This document shows, in pieces, positions 21,637 through 32,528 of a stretch of 64,000 nucleotides of DNA. The DNA comes from Lineolata rhizophorae. Taxonomy: Eukaryota; Ascomycota; Dothideomycetes; Lineolatales; Lineolataceae. Within the stretch, counting starts at the first letter, position 1. The number at the start of each line of letters is the position of its first letter. The DNA lies in assembly GCA_010093515.1 (NCBI GenBank), contig MU001678.1, positions 1,030,806-1,094,805 on the forward strand, read 5' to 3'. The notes beneath the pieces are model-generated. The model was not told where the DNA came from and searched no databases. It worked only from the letters and a program-made list of their open reading frames with translations. Both the position numbers and the translations under genes were made by a program.

Positions 21637-23923
21637 ATTGACACGTAGTTTCGACTCCGTTATGGCTTTGAGGTTGAGTTGTACTGAAGGCCACGTGAAC
21701 CGGAGCCGGTCTATTAAAGGTTAGAGAGGTTTAGATAGAAAAGTGTTGCCAAGCGCCAAGCCCGAAAAACCTTCTGCTGGAGGGTGTGGTGTAGCCGTTG
21801 ACGGTGGTTAGGAAAGGAAAAAGCAAGATTAAGTAGGCAGGGCGTGATGATGCCGACGGCGTGGCCGGGCGGCGCGCGCTAGGTAGATAACTGAAAAGCT
21901 TGACGTCGAAAACTGCCGGATTAGGTAGCGGATGTGCTCGGTATCTGCGCGGTTAAGACTGACGGGCCTGGACCTCGGGCGTGCAGCCTGAGAGCAAAAA
22001 TGCGAGAGTTGCCCGATGTCTCCAGTCTGAATATAAAAAGAAGGGTCTGCGTGAAACATTCGAGTTGAGGTGGTCTCCGCCCAGATTTTTACTTCAGTTA
22101 TTGCCAACAAGCCACCACAGGAAAGCAAGCCCGGCGAAGGTTTTTATATCGCCTTTGGATGGAGCTCACTTCGCGAGCAGGCCTAATAGATAAGCAACAA
22201 ACGAAAAGCGCCGCCTGCGCTCGGGCAACCTCTGGTCCTCGTCAGCAAATCAGAAATTGCAAGGGCAATTGCGCCTGCAGAGCGCCGACAACGGAGCAGT
22301 CTAAGCTGGTAGGCAAACCTATTAAATAAATCACTTAGTGGCATAAGCCCTCGCGGTTGTCCATCCTCTTGCGCCTCTCCTGGTCCAGTCAAAAGCTACT
22401 TCCTGCAGATACCAACACCTCGTCCATAGACTTGATCCTATCCCAGCCGCTCGGCAAAAGTACCTCCCAAGGTCGCCCTCAGTCGGTGATACCGCTAAAA
22501 GGCCCTCGCAGCCTTGAGCGCAGAAAACAACGAGCCGGACCCAGGCAGGAAACGCGACGCTTTACCCCACCGAGCAACCGGAGATAGGCCGGAGTGATAA
22601 GGCCGGATCAGTGTCGGCGCAGAGCAACCACGTAGAGGTGCCTGTGCGGCCCAAACACCATTCGACGCCTGCAGCAGAGTGTTGGGAACGGGCCACCGTC
22701 TAATGGCAGACCTCGCATTGGGCGCAACTGGAGGCAACAAGGTACTCGCCGGCCCCATCTTGGACTGCTGGGCTCCGGGCTCCTGGGCGACTCCTCCCTG
22801 GCCGTTGGAGTCGGCCCTCGGCTGAACCGTGGAGGAAAGTTCGGCAGCCCTTCGGTCGTTAGATGCGCGCAACGCCGCCCGCCCCACGGCTCTTGGGCCG
22901 CAGCTTCGCCCGGCTTCCAACGGTTTTGCCGTGGCCCCGCTGCTGCTGCCGCCCCACCGAGGGGCACAGCGCTCCACCATGCACCCCCCGCCACCAACCG
23001 CAGCCCCTCCCTCACCCGTCAGCGCCTATCAGCCAGCCTCCTGAAGGTCACTGTCCCGCCAAGGCGGCACCGCGACGAGGAGAAAAGGGCCTGACCAACT
23101 AGTAAGTTAAGCTCTGTCGGTGAGAGGAACAGCTTCGGCTCTTACACATTTCGACGCGCTACCGACTTAGCAAGCGCTCGAAGCCAAGACCCCGAGGCCC
23201 AGAAAGCTCATCTAGCTCTGCAGCGGCGCCATGGGTCGCACTGCATCTGCACGTTGGCATGTGCCTGGGCCGTTTAGTCGGGTTTCTCTCCGCTCCCCGA
23301 CGAGCGAGATCTACACGCCGGAGTGGAGCTTGCTCTCCCTGCGAAGGAGTGCCGTTCGTCAAGGTATCAATCGGGGGGTCGTTGATTACCCCGCTGGAGG
23401 TAGGCTGTCAATTGCCTCGATGCAGACATAGGTTTCCGGAGGCAACCATCCCTGAGGCTGCCATTGAGACATGCATCCACCAGATCATTCGCACGTGGCT
23501 AAAGACTGTAAAGTGGGTCTTTCCTAGGTGCCTCGATGCGTCGTAGCTTCGGATGGCGTCGAGTGGACTAAGATCACACACGCATATTTTCGCTCGGGCG
23601 CCCCCAACTTGAATTCCCCGAGGGGAGAAGCACCGATCCATTTTAGCCGAGATGCCCGTCCACACTTTCCTTCGGGGCAGCAATTGTAGCGACAGAAACT
23701 TGCGCTAGGCAGAGGTGATGATGGTGCTAAGAATGGGAGAAGAACATGAACCTTCTTTAACTGTCACAACAGTGCCAGTTGGGTGTAGAGGAAAGAGAAG
23801 AAAGAGAAAACAGTATCATTACTCCGTAGAGAACTCTCAGTGCACCGATAATTGCAGACTTGGCTCCACTTTTGCCCAAAACCCAAGCATACCACACACA
23901 ATGACTATCCATTAAACTAGTCA
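21637..23923. other. long intergenic region
   Basis: About 2.3 kb between two minus-strand genes. Open frames (for example 22495-23102 on either strand) are short, overlap antisense and show no domain. I saw no tRNA, repeat array or transposon ends. Confidence 0.5.
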
Positions 23924-26900
23924 TTAATCTCGCAAAATCGCCTCCATGAGCGTCTCACGGGAGACAGTGGCAAACCGCTCGACCTAAATGCCAAAATCAG
24001 GGCTGAGTACTTCGTAAAGACATAAGAAACATTAGAATCATGAACTTACATATTTGGCGATTTCCGCATCCGCTGTGGCTCTATCGGTCCAAAATTTCAG
24101 TGTGGCCATCTCGTCCACGGCATCATCTGTCTAATCACTAGTCAGTACAATGCAAATCCTGTTTTGGCTGACTGATTCGTTACCTCGGGGCTCATAAGGA
24201 GACCATAAACATGCTGCAAGACATCGTAGATGTGAACTGAATCGCTCCAGTTCTTTGCGGCAAAGACTGCATGGCAAATTTTGCCGTGCTAGATCAAATC
24301 ACGGATCAGCTTTGTATTCATCTTTTCCGAGAAGGCACAAATTAGAAATAACTATTGTGGGTTCTCACCTTTGTGATATTTGGGTGCAGAATCGGCGTGA
24401 TAAAGCGCACGACTGGTGGCGTTCGCGGATACGATCGGGTTATCTGGACGGAGAGCACAAACGTACCGTTCGCATACGGCGTTGTCTCCGGGCCAACCAT
24501 GACGACTTTCCAGAAGGACATATCTGCCTCATTGACATATATATCGATATCCGCATGCGGATGGTCCGCCATCAGCTGGATTTCTTCTAGAAATACTCGA
24601 CTGGAAGATACTCCACCAAGTTCTCGATGGCGAGCTCGTACAGCGTCGGGGTCAGGCTTTATGAAAGTCGCCGACTTAGAATTTGAAAGCCGTTCTTGCT
24701 TGATCGGTGATATAAGCTCTTTCTCAGTGGATCGAGATGACGAAAGCGATGGAGTCTCTTGCTTGATGGGTTGGGATTTCAGACGTTTGCGGAAGAAAGT
24801 GACGGCGTCTCGGAGACAGACAAATCTTCCACTCTCAAGATTGTTTATGCGAGTAGGCGGAAAGTCGTACATTGACTTCATGTCTGGTTGCTTGGGTTGC
24901 GATTCCTCCCAGTCCTCGATTGGGATGTTAATGACATCCGGGCGCATAGGGAGATCTAAAAATGGTTCCAACAAGAAGGTCTGGAACAGCAGCAGTCGAG
25001 AGGTCGGGCAGAAGGCGTAACCCCCTGTATGCTTGGATATTTTAAATAGCTCCCTTGATAAACCTCGACTCCGATCATTGGGGCTTTGTAGCGCGATCGA
25101 ATCTACCACAACTCCATTATCCATTAATGTCCGACACACTGACTCCGGTCCGACTACGGATACGTTGTCCCAGCCATCAGTCAAGGCAATTATGCGGAGC
25201 TTGGAATTAGGATAACTTGTCTTGAAGTCGGATAACATGTCGGCTCCTAGCATAAGTCCGTCCCAGAGCGCCGTTCCTGCTTCAAGCTCGACGTCCTTGA
25301 GTCGTTGCTGAAAGTTTTTGAAATGCTCACCCACTCCCTTTAATTCTGCCGTAATCTTTGTTTTCCTGCCAAACGTGACTAGCCCTATGTGCTTTGTTGT
25401 TGTGAGGTTGAACCCAACAGTGCGGGCAACAAAATTTTCAAACACGTGTTTGGCTTCGTCGATTTTGCGCAGTGTATTGTGCTCGCCGATCCACTTGTCT
25501 CCCACGGAGTGGCTCATGCTTGAACTAACGTCGAAGCAGATAACAATGGCTTCTTGCGGGTCGTGCGTGACTTTGTCGGGCTCGAACGAGCTCTCCCAAT
25601 CGTCGACTGCCCAAATTCCTTGGGTTCGCCGCTCTTCAATGATCGGTTGAAGAGCTTGCAAGAGTCTATCTCCCGATCCTTCATCGAATGTTTCCTTGCC
25701 GCTCAGCGGGTTCCAGATAGAGAAAGTGCAGTCTTCCATGTTAACCTTCTGATTCGTGTCGTAAAGGGAAACGAGTCCTTCTCTCGAAAGTGTGAGGGAT
25801 CCAGAACGCGCATTTCCCAGTTCATTCGGGCCAACTATACGGAATCGACTATTGAAATTTGCCTCGGCGATGAGTCGTCCAAAGTCGGCCATTGGAGGAT
25901 GAGGTGTGCGAGGGTGTTGGAGCAGTGAAAAGGAGGTGTCTCTAGTGTCAACATAATAGTTGCACAGAACCTCATAATGCCCCCAAGCTGACATTGCAAG
26001 GATTCGGAGGTTTTCCTTGCACTCTCCTGCCACTGAAACTTCAATTTTGCGCTGTGAAGCTGGGCCGGCTCTAGATGCCGAAACTGAAGGATTGCCTGCC
26101 GCGACGAAGCAAACGACCTCTCGTCGCATGCCATCCGCATTGTCATTTCGCTGCTCGTCGGAATCATGGTCAACCTCTGCAAATTGTACATCTCGCACCA
26201 AAGGAGGTTCGTTGTCGTCATAGGCCGGCATTGCTCTAAGGCTCGAGTCGAGCCAGGCGAAGATCTGTCTTGATGCCTCAAGCGCACACGTCTTGGAACG
26301 GCCAATGTATCGCATAGGAGTCATGCGCAGGGCTAATTCCCGAAAGCATGCCGCAAGAATGGCAACAGGCCAAGCCTCGAGCTTCTTACTTTCTACTATT
26401 TTATGCAAGGCTTCCAAGGCAGGAGGGAAGTGCGTAACGTCCAGAAGAAGGCGCAGGAATTGAGCTTCGAGGTAGCGGCTCTCAGAAAGGCAGTAGAGAG
26501 CCTTCTTGAGGCAGGAGATGAAAGTGCATGCGCCCTTGTTGGAGCACTTGAACCCCCATAGTCCGTTTCCGCGATGTTCATTGTCAGTAATATTCATCGG
26601 CACGACAAATACATTCAGCGGATTATTCAGGCTCCCGGTGCAACCCATGTCCGCGAGTGTGCTTGATTTGTTCGTTGTTCTCAGGGCACAGGCAGGTAGG
26701 AAAAGCTCGACACGGTAGCTATCCACATCCGGGGTTTCGTTTCGGTTATCTCTATGGTAGACGCGGAATTTCGCTATTTCTTGAAAATCGGCGATGGACG
26801 TAGAGTGCCTAATCGGACTGTCGTCTGCGGGAATCTTGACCAGAGACAGCTTGTCGAGCGCAAGGGCCGGAGTGATCCAACGAACGTGGATGAAGTTGCT

Positions 26901-27107
26901 GTGACGTGCATCCGAAGGGAGGGCATTCTGACCGACAGCAACCACATCATCATCCTCGAGGCTAGTGGCATGTTTTATTCGCTGTGAGACAAACACAACA
27001 TCATCATCATCATCATCAGCGGTGGCCAGCCGGGTGCTACGGCGTGTACGCCGAGCGCTCCTTTCGGATGTCGAGCCATCATTGCCCAGCAGCCTCTTCC
27101 GTGGCAT
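23924..27107 (-). CDS. VWA domain fused to an E2 ubiquitin-conjugating domain
   Basis: Exons (minus) 24369-27107, 24184-24288, 24050-24130 and 23924-23983 give 994 residues. Residues 1-70 are basic then acidic and disordered; about 71-290 is an unrecognised globular region with several Cys. A von Willebrand A domain spans about 518-720 with a complete MIDAS: DVSSS (Asp526, Ser528, Ser530), Thr612 in GTALWDG and Asp644 in LTDGWD. A linker (about 765-825) holds three psi-K-x-E/D motifs (IKQE at Lys782, IKQE at Lys803, IKPD at Lys817). The C-terminal E2 fold (about 832-985) has HPN at 908-910 and the expected catalytic Cys in HGKIC (Cys918), then NWSDSVHIYDVLQHVYGLL. The Cys lies just after intron 1. 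It looks catalytically competent. Substrate and modifier are unknown. Confidence 0.87.
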
Positions 27108-27845
27108 GTTTGTAGGCTAGGGAAGTCGCGTGGCAAGCCTGTCAACTTGGAAGGGAACAATTCGTAGTGGCCGAGATGAAGCACTCGAGGTGGGAATGTA
27201 GTGGTGAAGTGTAAGGAGCAGACGAAAGATAGAAGAAGTGATGGGGAGACGGACAGGAAATAACACTGTGGACGGATGCCTGACGTGCGTACCCGACGTG
27301 CGAGCCGACCAGTCGTTACTTCTCGGCCTAGGGAAAGCAGGTGCCGGAGCACAAGAGGGCTGCGTGTTACTGAGGCGGGAAAGAAGGTGGAAGTCTGTAG
27401 AAATGGTGGTAAGTAAATGCCTACACGGCACTGCTATTTGACGGGCTGAAGAGAGCGTAGTAATCTGTGTGTCTAGCCGAGATGTAAACAAAAGACTACA
27501 CAGTGAATTTCAGTGTTTCGCTACCTGACCCGTTAAAATCACTTGCATCAGCATTCACCCAAAAGCGGCCGAAAAGTCGACGCACATATCTGAGCTACAC
27601 TTGAAACAACTTCCTGTCTTGCCCAAGCGAGGTCTAACAAGGTCCAATCATAGCACGTACCTACATATTTAGACAAAGGGATATAAAAACCGGCATAATA
27701 CATTCAACCAAACGCCAGTATCCCCTACTGTATCCCAAAAAGTATCTCTAAGAAATCCCGATTCTGACAAAGCCAGATGAAACCCTATAAGCAAACACGT
27801 AAAACTATATCTACGTGACATCCTGAAAATACCTGATGCTAAGTG
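27108..27845. other. intergenic region (VWA-E2 promoter, GH76 3' end)
   Basis: No gene supported. The left 500 bp is probably promoter and leader of the VWA-E2 gene; the right is AT-rich 3' flank of the GH76 gene. Confidence 0.55.
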
Positions 27846-29732
27846 TTACTTCTCACCACCATACATCTTCACGAGTTCCCACATAGCCCTCAGCACCGAA
27901 ACGCCACCACCTTGCGTCTCTACGGTACGCCCTCTCCCGCGATCGTTTGCATCCCTGTTGCCGGACTCGGCTTCAGCATGCGCCTGCGATGAGGCAGCCC
28001 AGGTCCTTCGCCGCCACTCCGGCGTGGATGGCACCCTCCCATGGCGGAAGCCGCTCCACTTCCAATCCAGCAGCGCTGATGCATTATTCCTATAGTCAAC
28101 GGCGCCATCCGGGAGCGGCGGCGCCTCAAAACCCCGCCTGTCCCCGTCGAGATGCCCCTTACCCGCCGGCCACCCCCACCACATGCCGAACTCGCCGCGT
28201 TCGTTGCGCGTCTTCATGGCCGCGCGCGCGTTGAACGCGACCCAGGGCGCATACTCCTTGCAGCTCTGGGCGTGCAGGCTGGCCTCGACGGGCGTGGCCG
28301 CGTACGTCCGGCCCGGCACAAGCGGGCGGCGGGGCAGCGGCGCGCAGAAGAGCGTCAGGTGGTGGAAGAAGATGCCCTTGAATGTCTGCCCGTTCTGCGT
28401 GCACGTCCCCGCCGCGTCACACATCTCCTCGAGGATGCCGCCGCGGCCGAGCCCCGCCCAACGGCCCGTCCCGTTGTTGCTTCCCGCGGACCCGGACGAG
28501 TCCGGCTTTGGCTTCCAGCCTGTCGCGTTGATGACGTTGCGTACGAGCGTGTGGCCGTCTTCGAGGTAGCTCCGGTCGTCGGTGGACTCCCAGAGGCCAC
28601 GCAGGCCGGATAGGAGCACACCTTGGTTGTACGTGTAGACCATCTCGTTGCGCTCGTCACACTTGCCCGTGCCGATGCTCCCGTTATGGCTCCATCCATG
28701 AATGTGGAATCCGTCAACATATAGGCCCCGCTCGTTCGTCATGTTGCTGTCTTTCAGCCATGCGTATCCATCGATAGCGGCGCGCAGGTATTTCGGGTCG
28801 TGGGGCTTCGCGACTGGGATCCCGGCCGCGCCTGCGTCGGCGGAACTCCCTGCGTCTGAGCCGGCAACAAAAGGGGATGGGTTGCGGTCGCCTGGAAAGT
28901 AAAGATACATCTCAATGGAGGCGGATATAAACAGTTCGTTCGTAATAGCATTCTTGTACGGCCTGAGGTGTGGGTTCCAAGTCATCCCTCCGCCGCAGAG
29001 TTTCGTGTCCCAACCCTTCGCAGCTAGGTCGTAGAAGACGTGCGCGCGGTGCGCAAATGCGCTCATGAACTGCACGCCGTACCACTCTCCGGACGCGCCC
29101 CTGCGACTTGCCGGATAGTGCTTCGCCGTGTGCAAGTCGATGAACCGGACACTCTGCAGCCACCCAAGCACCACCCAGAGCATGTCATCGTGCGCCTGCG
29201 TGCGAATCGCGAAATCGTTCTCCCCAAAGTAGTACGATATGACCTGCGAGAAGTACTTGTTGATCTCGTTTTCCACGCGCTGGCCTTCGACCGGCAGTTC
29301 GGCCCCTTCCAACGTCGGCAGGATGTATTCGAGCGAGTTCGTCAGCGTATACAGCGCCGCGTCGACATAGGTACCCAGTACCGCGCCTGTCCAGTCGATC
29401 GAATTCGGCCACGTCCCCAGCCAGAGTTCGAAGAAGTGCGTCTGCATTGTCTCGAGCGCGTAGTGGAGTTCTTCAAGAGGATTGATAGGCGGTGAGCCAG
29501 CAGGGGGATGTCTCTGCGCATCGAAACGGATGACGTCGTGTAGGGAATCGTCGACGTCGCCTCCCATGCTAGACAAAGGATCAATTGTTGAAGGGTGCTC
29601 ATTTGAAAGTCCTGCTGCATCCAGTGCATTCTCCCACATCAGCCGAGGCGCATCGTCGTCATCTAACTTCCACCCCTCCGCTCTCCAATGCAAGCAAAGC
29701 AGCAAAACGAAGATCGCAATCCAGTGCGACAT
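27846..29732 (-). CDS. secreted glycoside hydrolase family 76 (alpha-1,6-mannanase-like)
   Basis: Single exon of 628 residues. A signal peptide is visible at the chosen start (MSHWIAIFVLLLCLHWRAEG); in-frame ATGs at 29756 and 29831 would only extend ahead of it. The GH76 catalytic pair of Asp lies in TQAHDDMLWVVLGWL (Asp182, Asp183). Other family blocks are FAHRAHVFYDLAAKGWDTKLCGGGM cut into its parts FAHRAHVFYDLA and GWDTKLCGGGMTWNP, KNAITNELFISASI, YTYNQGVLLSGLRGL and GIFFHHLTLFCAPLP. Fungal members of this type (related to Dfg5/Dcw1) act on alpha-1,6-mannan, in cell-wall assembly or degradation. The C-terminus has no clear GPI signal, so a soluble secreted form is more likely than a wall-anchored one. 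No introns, unlike most neighbours. Confidence 0.88.
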   Translation of the reverse strand: MSHWIAIFVLLLCLHWRAEGWKLDDDDAPRLMWENALDAAGLSNEHPSTIDPLSSMGGDVDDSLHDVIRFDAQRHPPAGSPPINPLEELHYALETMQTHFFELWLGTWPNSIDWTGAVLGTYVDAALYTLTNSLEYILPTLEGAELPVEGQRVENEINKYFSQVISYYFGENDFAIRTQAHDDMLWVVLGWLQSVRFIDLHTAKHYPASRRGASGEWYGVQFMSAFAHRAHVFYDLAAKGWDTKLCGGGMTWNPHLRPYKNAITNELFISASIEMYLYFPGDRNPSPFVAGSDAGSSADAGAAGIPVAKPHDPKYLRAAIDGYAWLKDSNMTNERGLYVDGFHIHGWSHNGSIGTGKCDERNEMVYTYNQGVLLSGLRGLWESTDDRSYLEDGHTLVRNVINATGWKPKPDSSGSAGSNNGTGRWAGLGRGGILEEMCDAAGTCTQNGQTFKGIFFHHLTLFCAPLPRRPLVPGRTYAATPVEASLHAQSCKEYAPWVAFNARAAMKTRNERGEFGMWWGWPAGKGHLDGDRRGFEAPPLPDGAVDYRNNASALLDWKWSGFRHGRVPSTPEWRRRTWAASSQAHAEAESGNRDANDRGRGRTVETQGGGVSVLRAMWELVKMYGGEK

Positions 29733-30281
29733 GGTAGGATATCGAGCCGGAGTCATCGCAGTCGTCCGGTGTCGTCTGGCGCGAACCCAGAGGGTGGTGA
29801 GCGAATGATTCAGGCTGGGCTTCGAGATCATGGGGAAGAGAAGTACGCGCAATCTATGCGGCAGGAACGAAAGACATTGCAGATATCGCGCCGGCGGCAG
29901 CGCCCAGCAGCAGTGGGAGAGGCAGCCCGCCGGCTCAGCCTAGTAGGTTATGGTTCGTAAAGCGGCCAAACGGGTGATGCACGCAAGAGGTTGTAATGGC
30001 TGGAAGGTCGGACTGGATGTGGACCTCGTGCCCCTGCAGGATGCGACTAGAGTAGTCTTGGCGCTCCTTTGCCGTCCTGTTGGCAAACTTCAGGCCACTT
30101 CTTGATGCGGGGTCTGCGTGCTCGACTAGGGTGTGTCCGGTGTTTGCCACGTGCTCACCCTATTGATGGAAGTTTAAAGCGAAAGTTGGAGCCAAAGAAA
30201 ACAAGAAAAAAAAAAATCTGGAGGCAAGCGTTGACAGGAGCCTCAGATGACTTCGGTGAGCTAAAAAATCAAAAAGTATGT
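29733..30281. other. intergenic region
   Basis: Promoter of the GH76 gene and downstream flank of the tRNA gene. No further gene seen. Confidence 0.55.
30263..30275 (-). terminator. RNA polymerase III terminator of tRNA-Leu
   Basis: On the minus strand, runs of five (30271-30275) and six T's (30263-30268) follow the tRNA 3' end within about 20 nt, as expected for Pol III termination. Confidence 0.75.
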
Positions 30282-30388
30282 TGACAAGGGTGGGATTCGA
30301 ACCCACGCGGTTTTACCCACAGGTAGGATTTACCTAAGCAGAAGTCTCAGAGCCTGAAACCTGCGCCATAACCACTCGGCCACCTTGC
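30282..30388 (-). tRNA. tRNA-Leu(CAG) with intron
   Basis: Seven-pair acceptor stem GGCAAGG/CCTTGTC (one G-U pair), D arm GCCGAGTGG...GGC, anticodon stem CAGGT/ACCTG, loop with anticodon CAG (30356-30354), variable arm GGT-AAA-ACC, T arm GTGGG-TTCGAAT-CCCAC, discriminator A at 30282. The anticodon stem only closes if a 27-nt intron (30326-30352) is removed after position 37, the usual place for nuclear tRNA introns. The long variable arm and A discriminator fit leucine. Confidence 0.9.
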
Positions 30389-31690
30389 CTAGACATAAAG
30401 AAATTGCCTGGACTTGCACTATATAATTAACATTTGAAGTCTAGCTTTTTCACTACGCTGCTTTCCTATTTTATAATGCATCACGAGACTACGGAGTACG
30501 TAAAGGATGTCTTAGCACTTCACCTTAATATGACCCCCTGTATAAATTTAGTGCTTGTCCTGGCAAGTTGAGCTTCACCAACTGATCTCTAGGTAGCCCT
30601 GAACTATTGCATTATTCAGTTACTTGTCTGAATCTTTTCCTCAACCTGTGAATCTGAGGTTCTTGCGTTGCACCGACGACTGAATTTAATACGTTACCAA
30701 GCTTTTCGAGCCGTCAAAACTGGATAGGGTACAGCTCAGGCAAATGGTAGGAGGATTTCAGGGCTCGATGTAGCATGCGGATGAATATACAACTTGTGCT
30801 GGTGGTACCATCGAATGATCGAGGTGCTGCATCAGAAATTCAGATGTCTTTCAAGACTGCGTTGTATCGCCACACGTCAAAACTCCAAAACCCACTTTCC
30901 ACAACCATGGGATGATGCAAAACGGGAAAGCTCAAGACTCAAGTTGCATTCAGCTCGGGTACTCAGATTGCAGCTATGATACATAGCCGAGCAACATGGC
31001 CACTTATTGAATTTGAGGCCCGAAAAGCCCGGAGATATAAACTCGTGATACATGGGGTGATCCTCACAACCATGCTAAGCACTAGAAGAACATTGCGGAT
31101 CGACGGGTAGGAAGACCGCTAAGGGTCCGCATTCTCGGTTGACCAGGATAAATCCCAGGATCGAGTCTTGGGGATGAACTATATATAGAATCTGCTAGAT
31201 TGGTGACCACATGGTCCATTCATCGCTTGGAAAAGCTCTTTATGGAGCTCCACTTCAGGCTGCGTATAAGGCTCACGTGCAGGGCAAGCGAGCAGTCCGA
31301 CTCGGTGACCGGGAAACGGCGGCAAGTGATTGCTGCTGTATTGATGAACAATGCATGCTCGTTTTGCTATCTTAAGCACTACCCCTACATCGTTACCAAG
31401 AGATGCAAAGATCGCGATTTTCAGTGGAAAGGAACCCTGCTCAACCCGATAAGATGCAGTGTAACACAGGCACCGTTCCCAACTGCCGTAACGCCCCGAC
31501 CGGCAGCCCGGGCGAGACGGCCGCAGGAGACGACAACCCGGCTACATCCGAGTCCGCGAGCCTGGCCCCAGGCCGACACCCAGAAATGCAGACGAAAGTA
31601 AACAGGCCTTTCTCTTTCTTCCTTCCTGTACAAAGGCCACCGCTCCCGTCATAACGGCGCCTATCCTTTTCCGTATCTTTTTGTCACCGC
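30389..31690. other. intergenic region
   Basis: About 1.3 kb, AT-richer on the left. Short open frames such as 31200-31654 (+) have no recognisable domain and are not called. Confidence 0.5.
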
Positions 31691-32379
31691 CTACTCGGAG
31701 CACTCACGCCACTGGACGTAGATCTCCTGGGTGAACTTGGCATCAAGGGAGTCCGTGGTGAGCAGGCCGGACTTGGAACGATCGCTGGTCGTCAGGCGGA
31801 CCTGGGAGTTGATGTTGAGCATGCCGCTCTCGCCGCAAGGCGACCAAACAATGGAGGCGTTGTCGGCCTCATCGTGCTTCAGGTAATCGCCGTCCATCGG
31901 GCCTTCGAAAACGGCCTCGGTCGAGCACTGAAGTGAAACGTTAGCGGAAGAAATCTCGTGGAGATTGCGTGATCGCTTACCTGAGCTGTCTGGCCGGAGA
32001 AATAGTAGGTGGAGCGGATTGTGCCAGTGACACCCTGGTCGACGGCTGCATAGCCGCGGTAGTCGGCGCTGAACACCGAGTACTGGAAGCCACCAGGGTA
32101 CTGGAGCTCGACATTGATCTGGCAGTTCTTGCGGTTCTCCGTCACAGGAGTCTGCGGGCTGAGCGACGCCACGTACTCATCAAAGATGAGAGTCATGGTC
32201 GTGCGGTCCTCTGAGATGGCGGTACCGACAGTACCCTGAGGGCAGCCAGAGCCACCGTAGGCGACATCCATGATCTGAACGGTGCTCGGGTCCGGGGGTG
32301 TGAAGGTCTGGGTGTCGAGAGCGGCCGGAGACGCCGCAATGAGGGCAGGGAAAATGGCGAGGGCTGCAGAGAGCTTCAT
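31691..32379 (-). CDS. secreted DUF4360 protein
   Basis: Exons (minus) 31981-32379 and 31691-31927 give 211 residues, joined in phase at QTAQ-CSTEAVF. A signal peptide covers about residues 1-20 (MKLSAALAIFPALIAASPAA). The mature part follows the DUF4360 pattern: IMDVAYGGSGCPQGTV, MTLIFDEYVASLSP, RKNCQINVELQYPGGFQYSV, DYRGYAAVDQGV, then WSPCGESGMLNINSQVRL. The Cys spacing suggests two disulfides. The family is small, secreted, common in moulds, and has no known biochemical role. The TATA-like element about 145 bp upstream of the start and a CT-rich leader look like a well-expressed promoter. Confidence 0.9.
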
Positions 32380-32520
32380 TTTGGATTATGTTCCTTTTCT
32401 TTCTCGGAAAAGATGAGAGACAGGAGAGCGACGAGTTTTTAGACAGGAGAGGGAAGGAGATTTGTTTGAGAGTTCTCAATTGAGCTGTCGTGATGAACAA
32501 AGGTTCGGGGTACGGGGCCA

Positions 32521-32528
32521 TATTTATA
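32521..32528 (-). promoter_or_regulatory. TATA box of the DUF4360 gene
   Basis: TATAAATA on the minus strand, about 145 bp before the start codon, followed by a CT-rich leader. Confidence 0.55.

Noticed and set aside
22495-23102. Paired antisense frames in the 22-23 kb gap
   Set aside because: Both strands open over the same bases without domains or splice logic; typical of GC-rich spacer.
31200-31654. Plus-strand frames downstream of a TATATATA element
   Set aside because: No domain, no conserved-looking composition, and it runs into the 3' flank of the DUF4360 gene.
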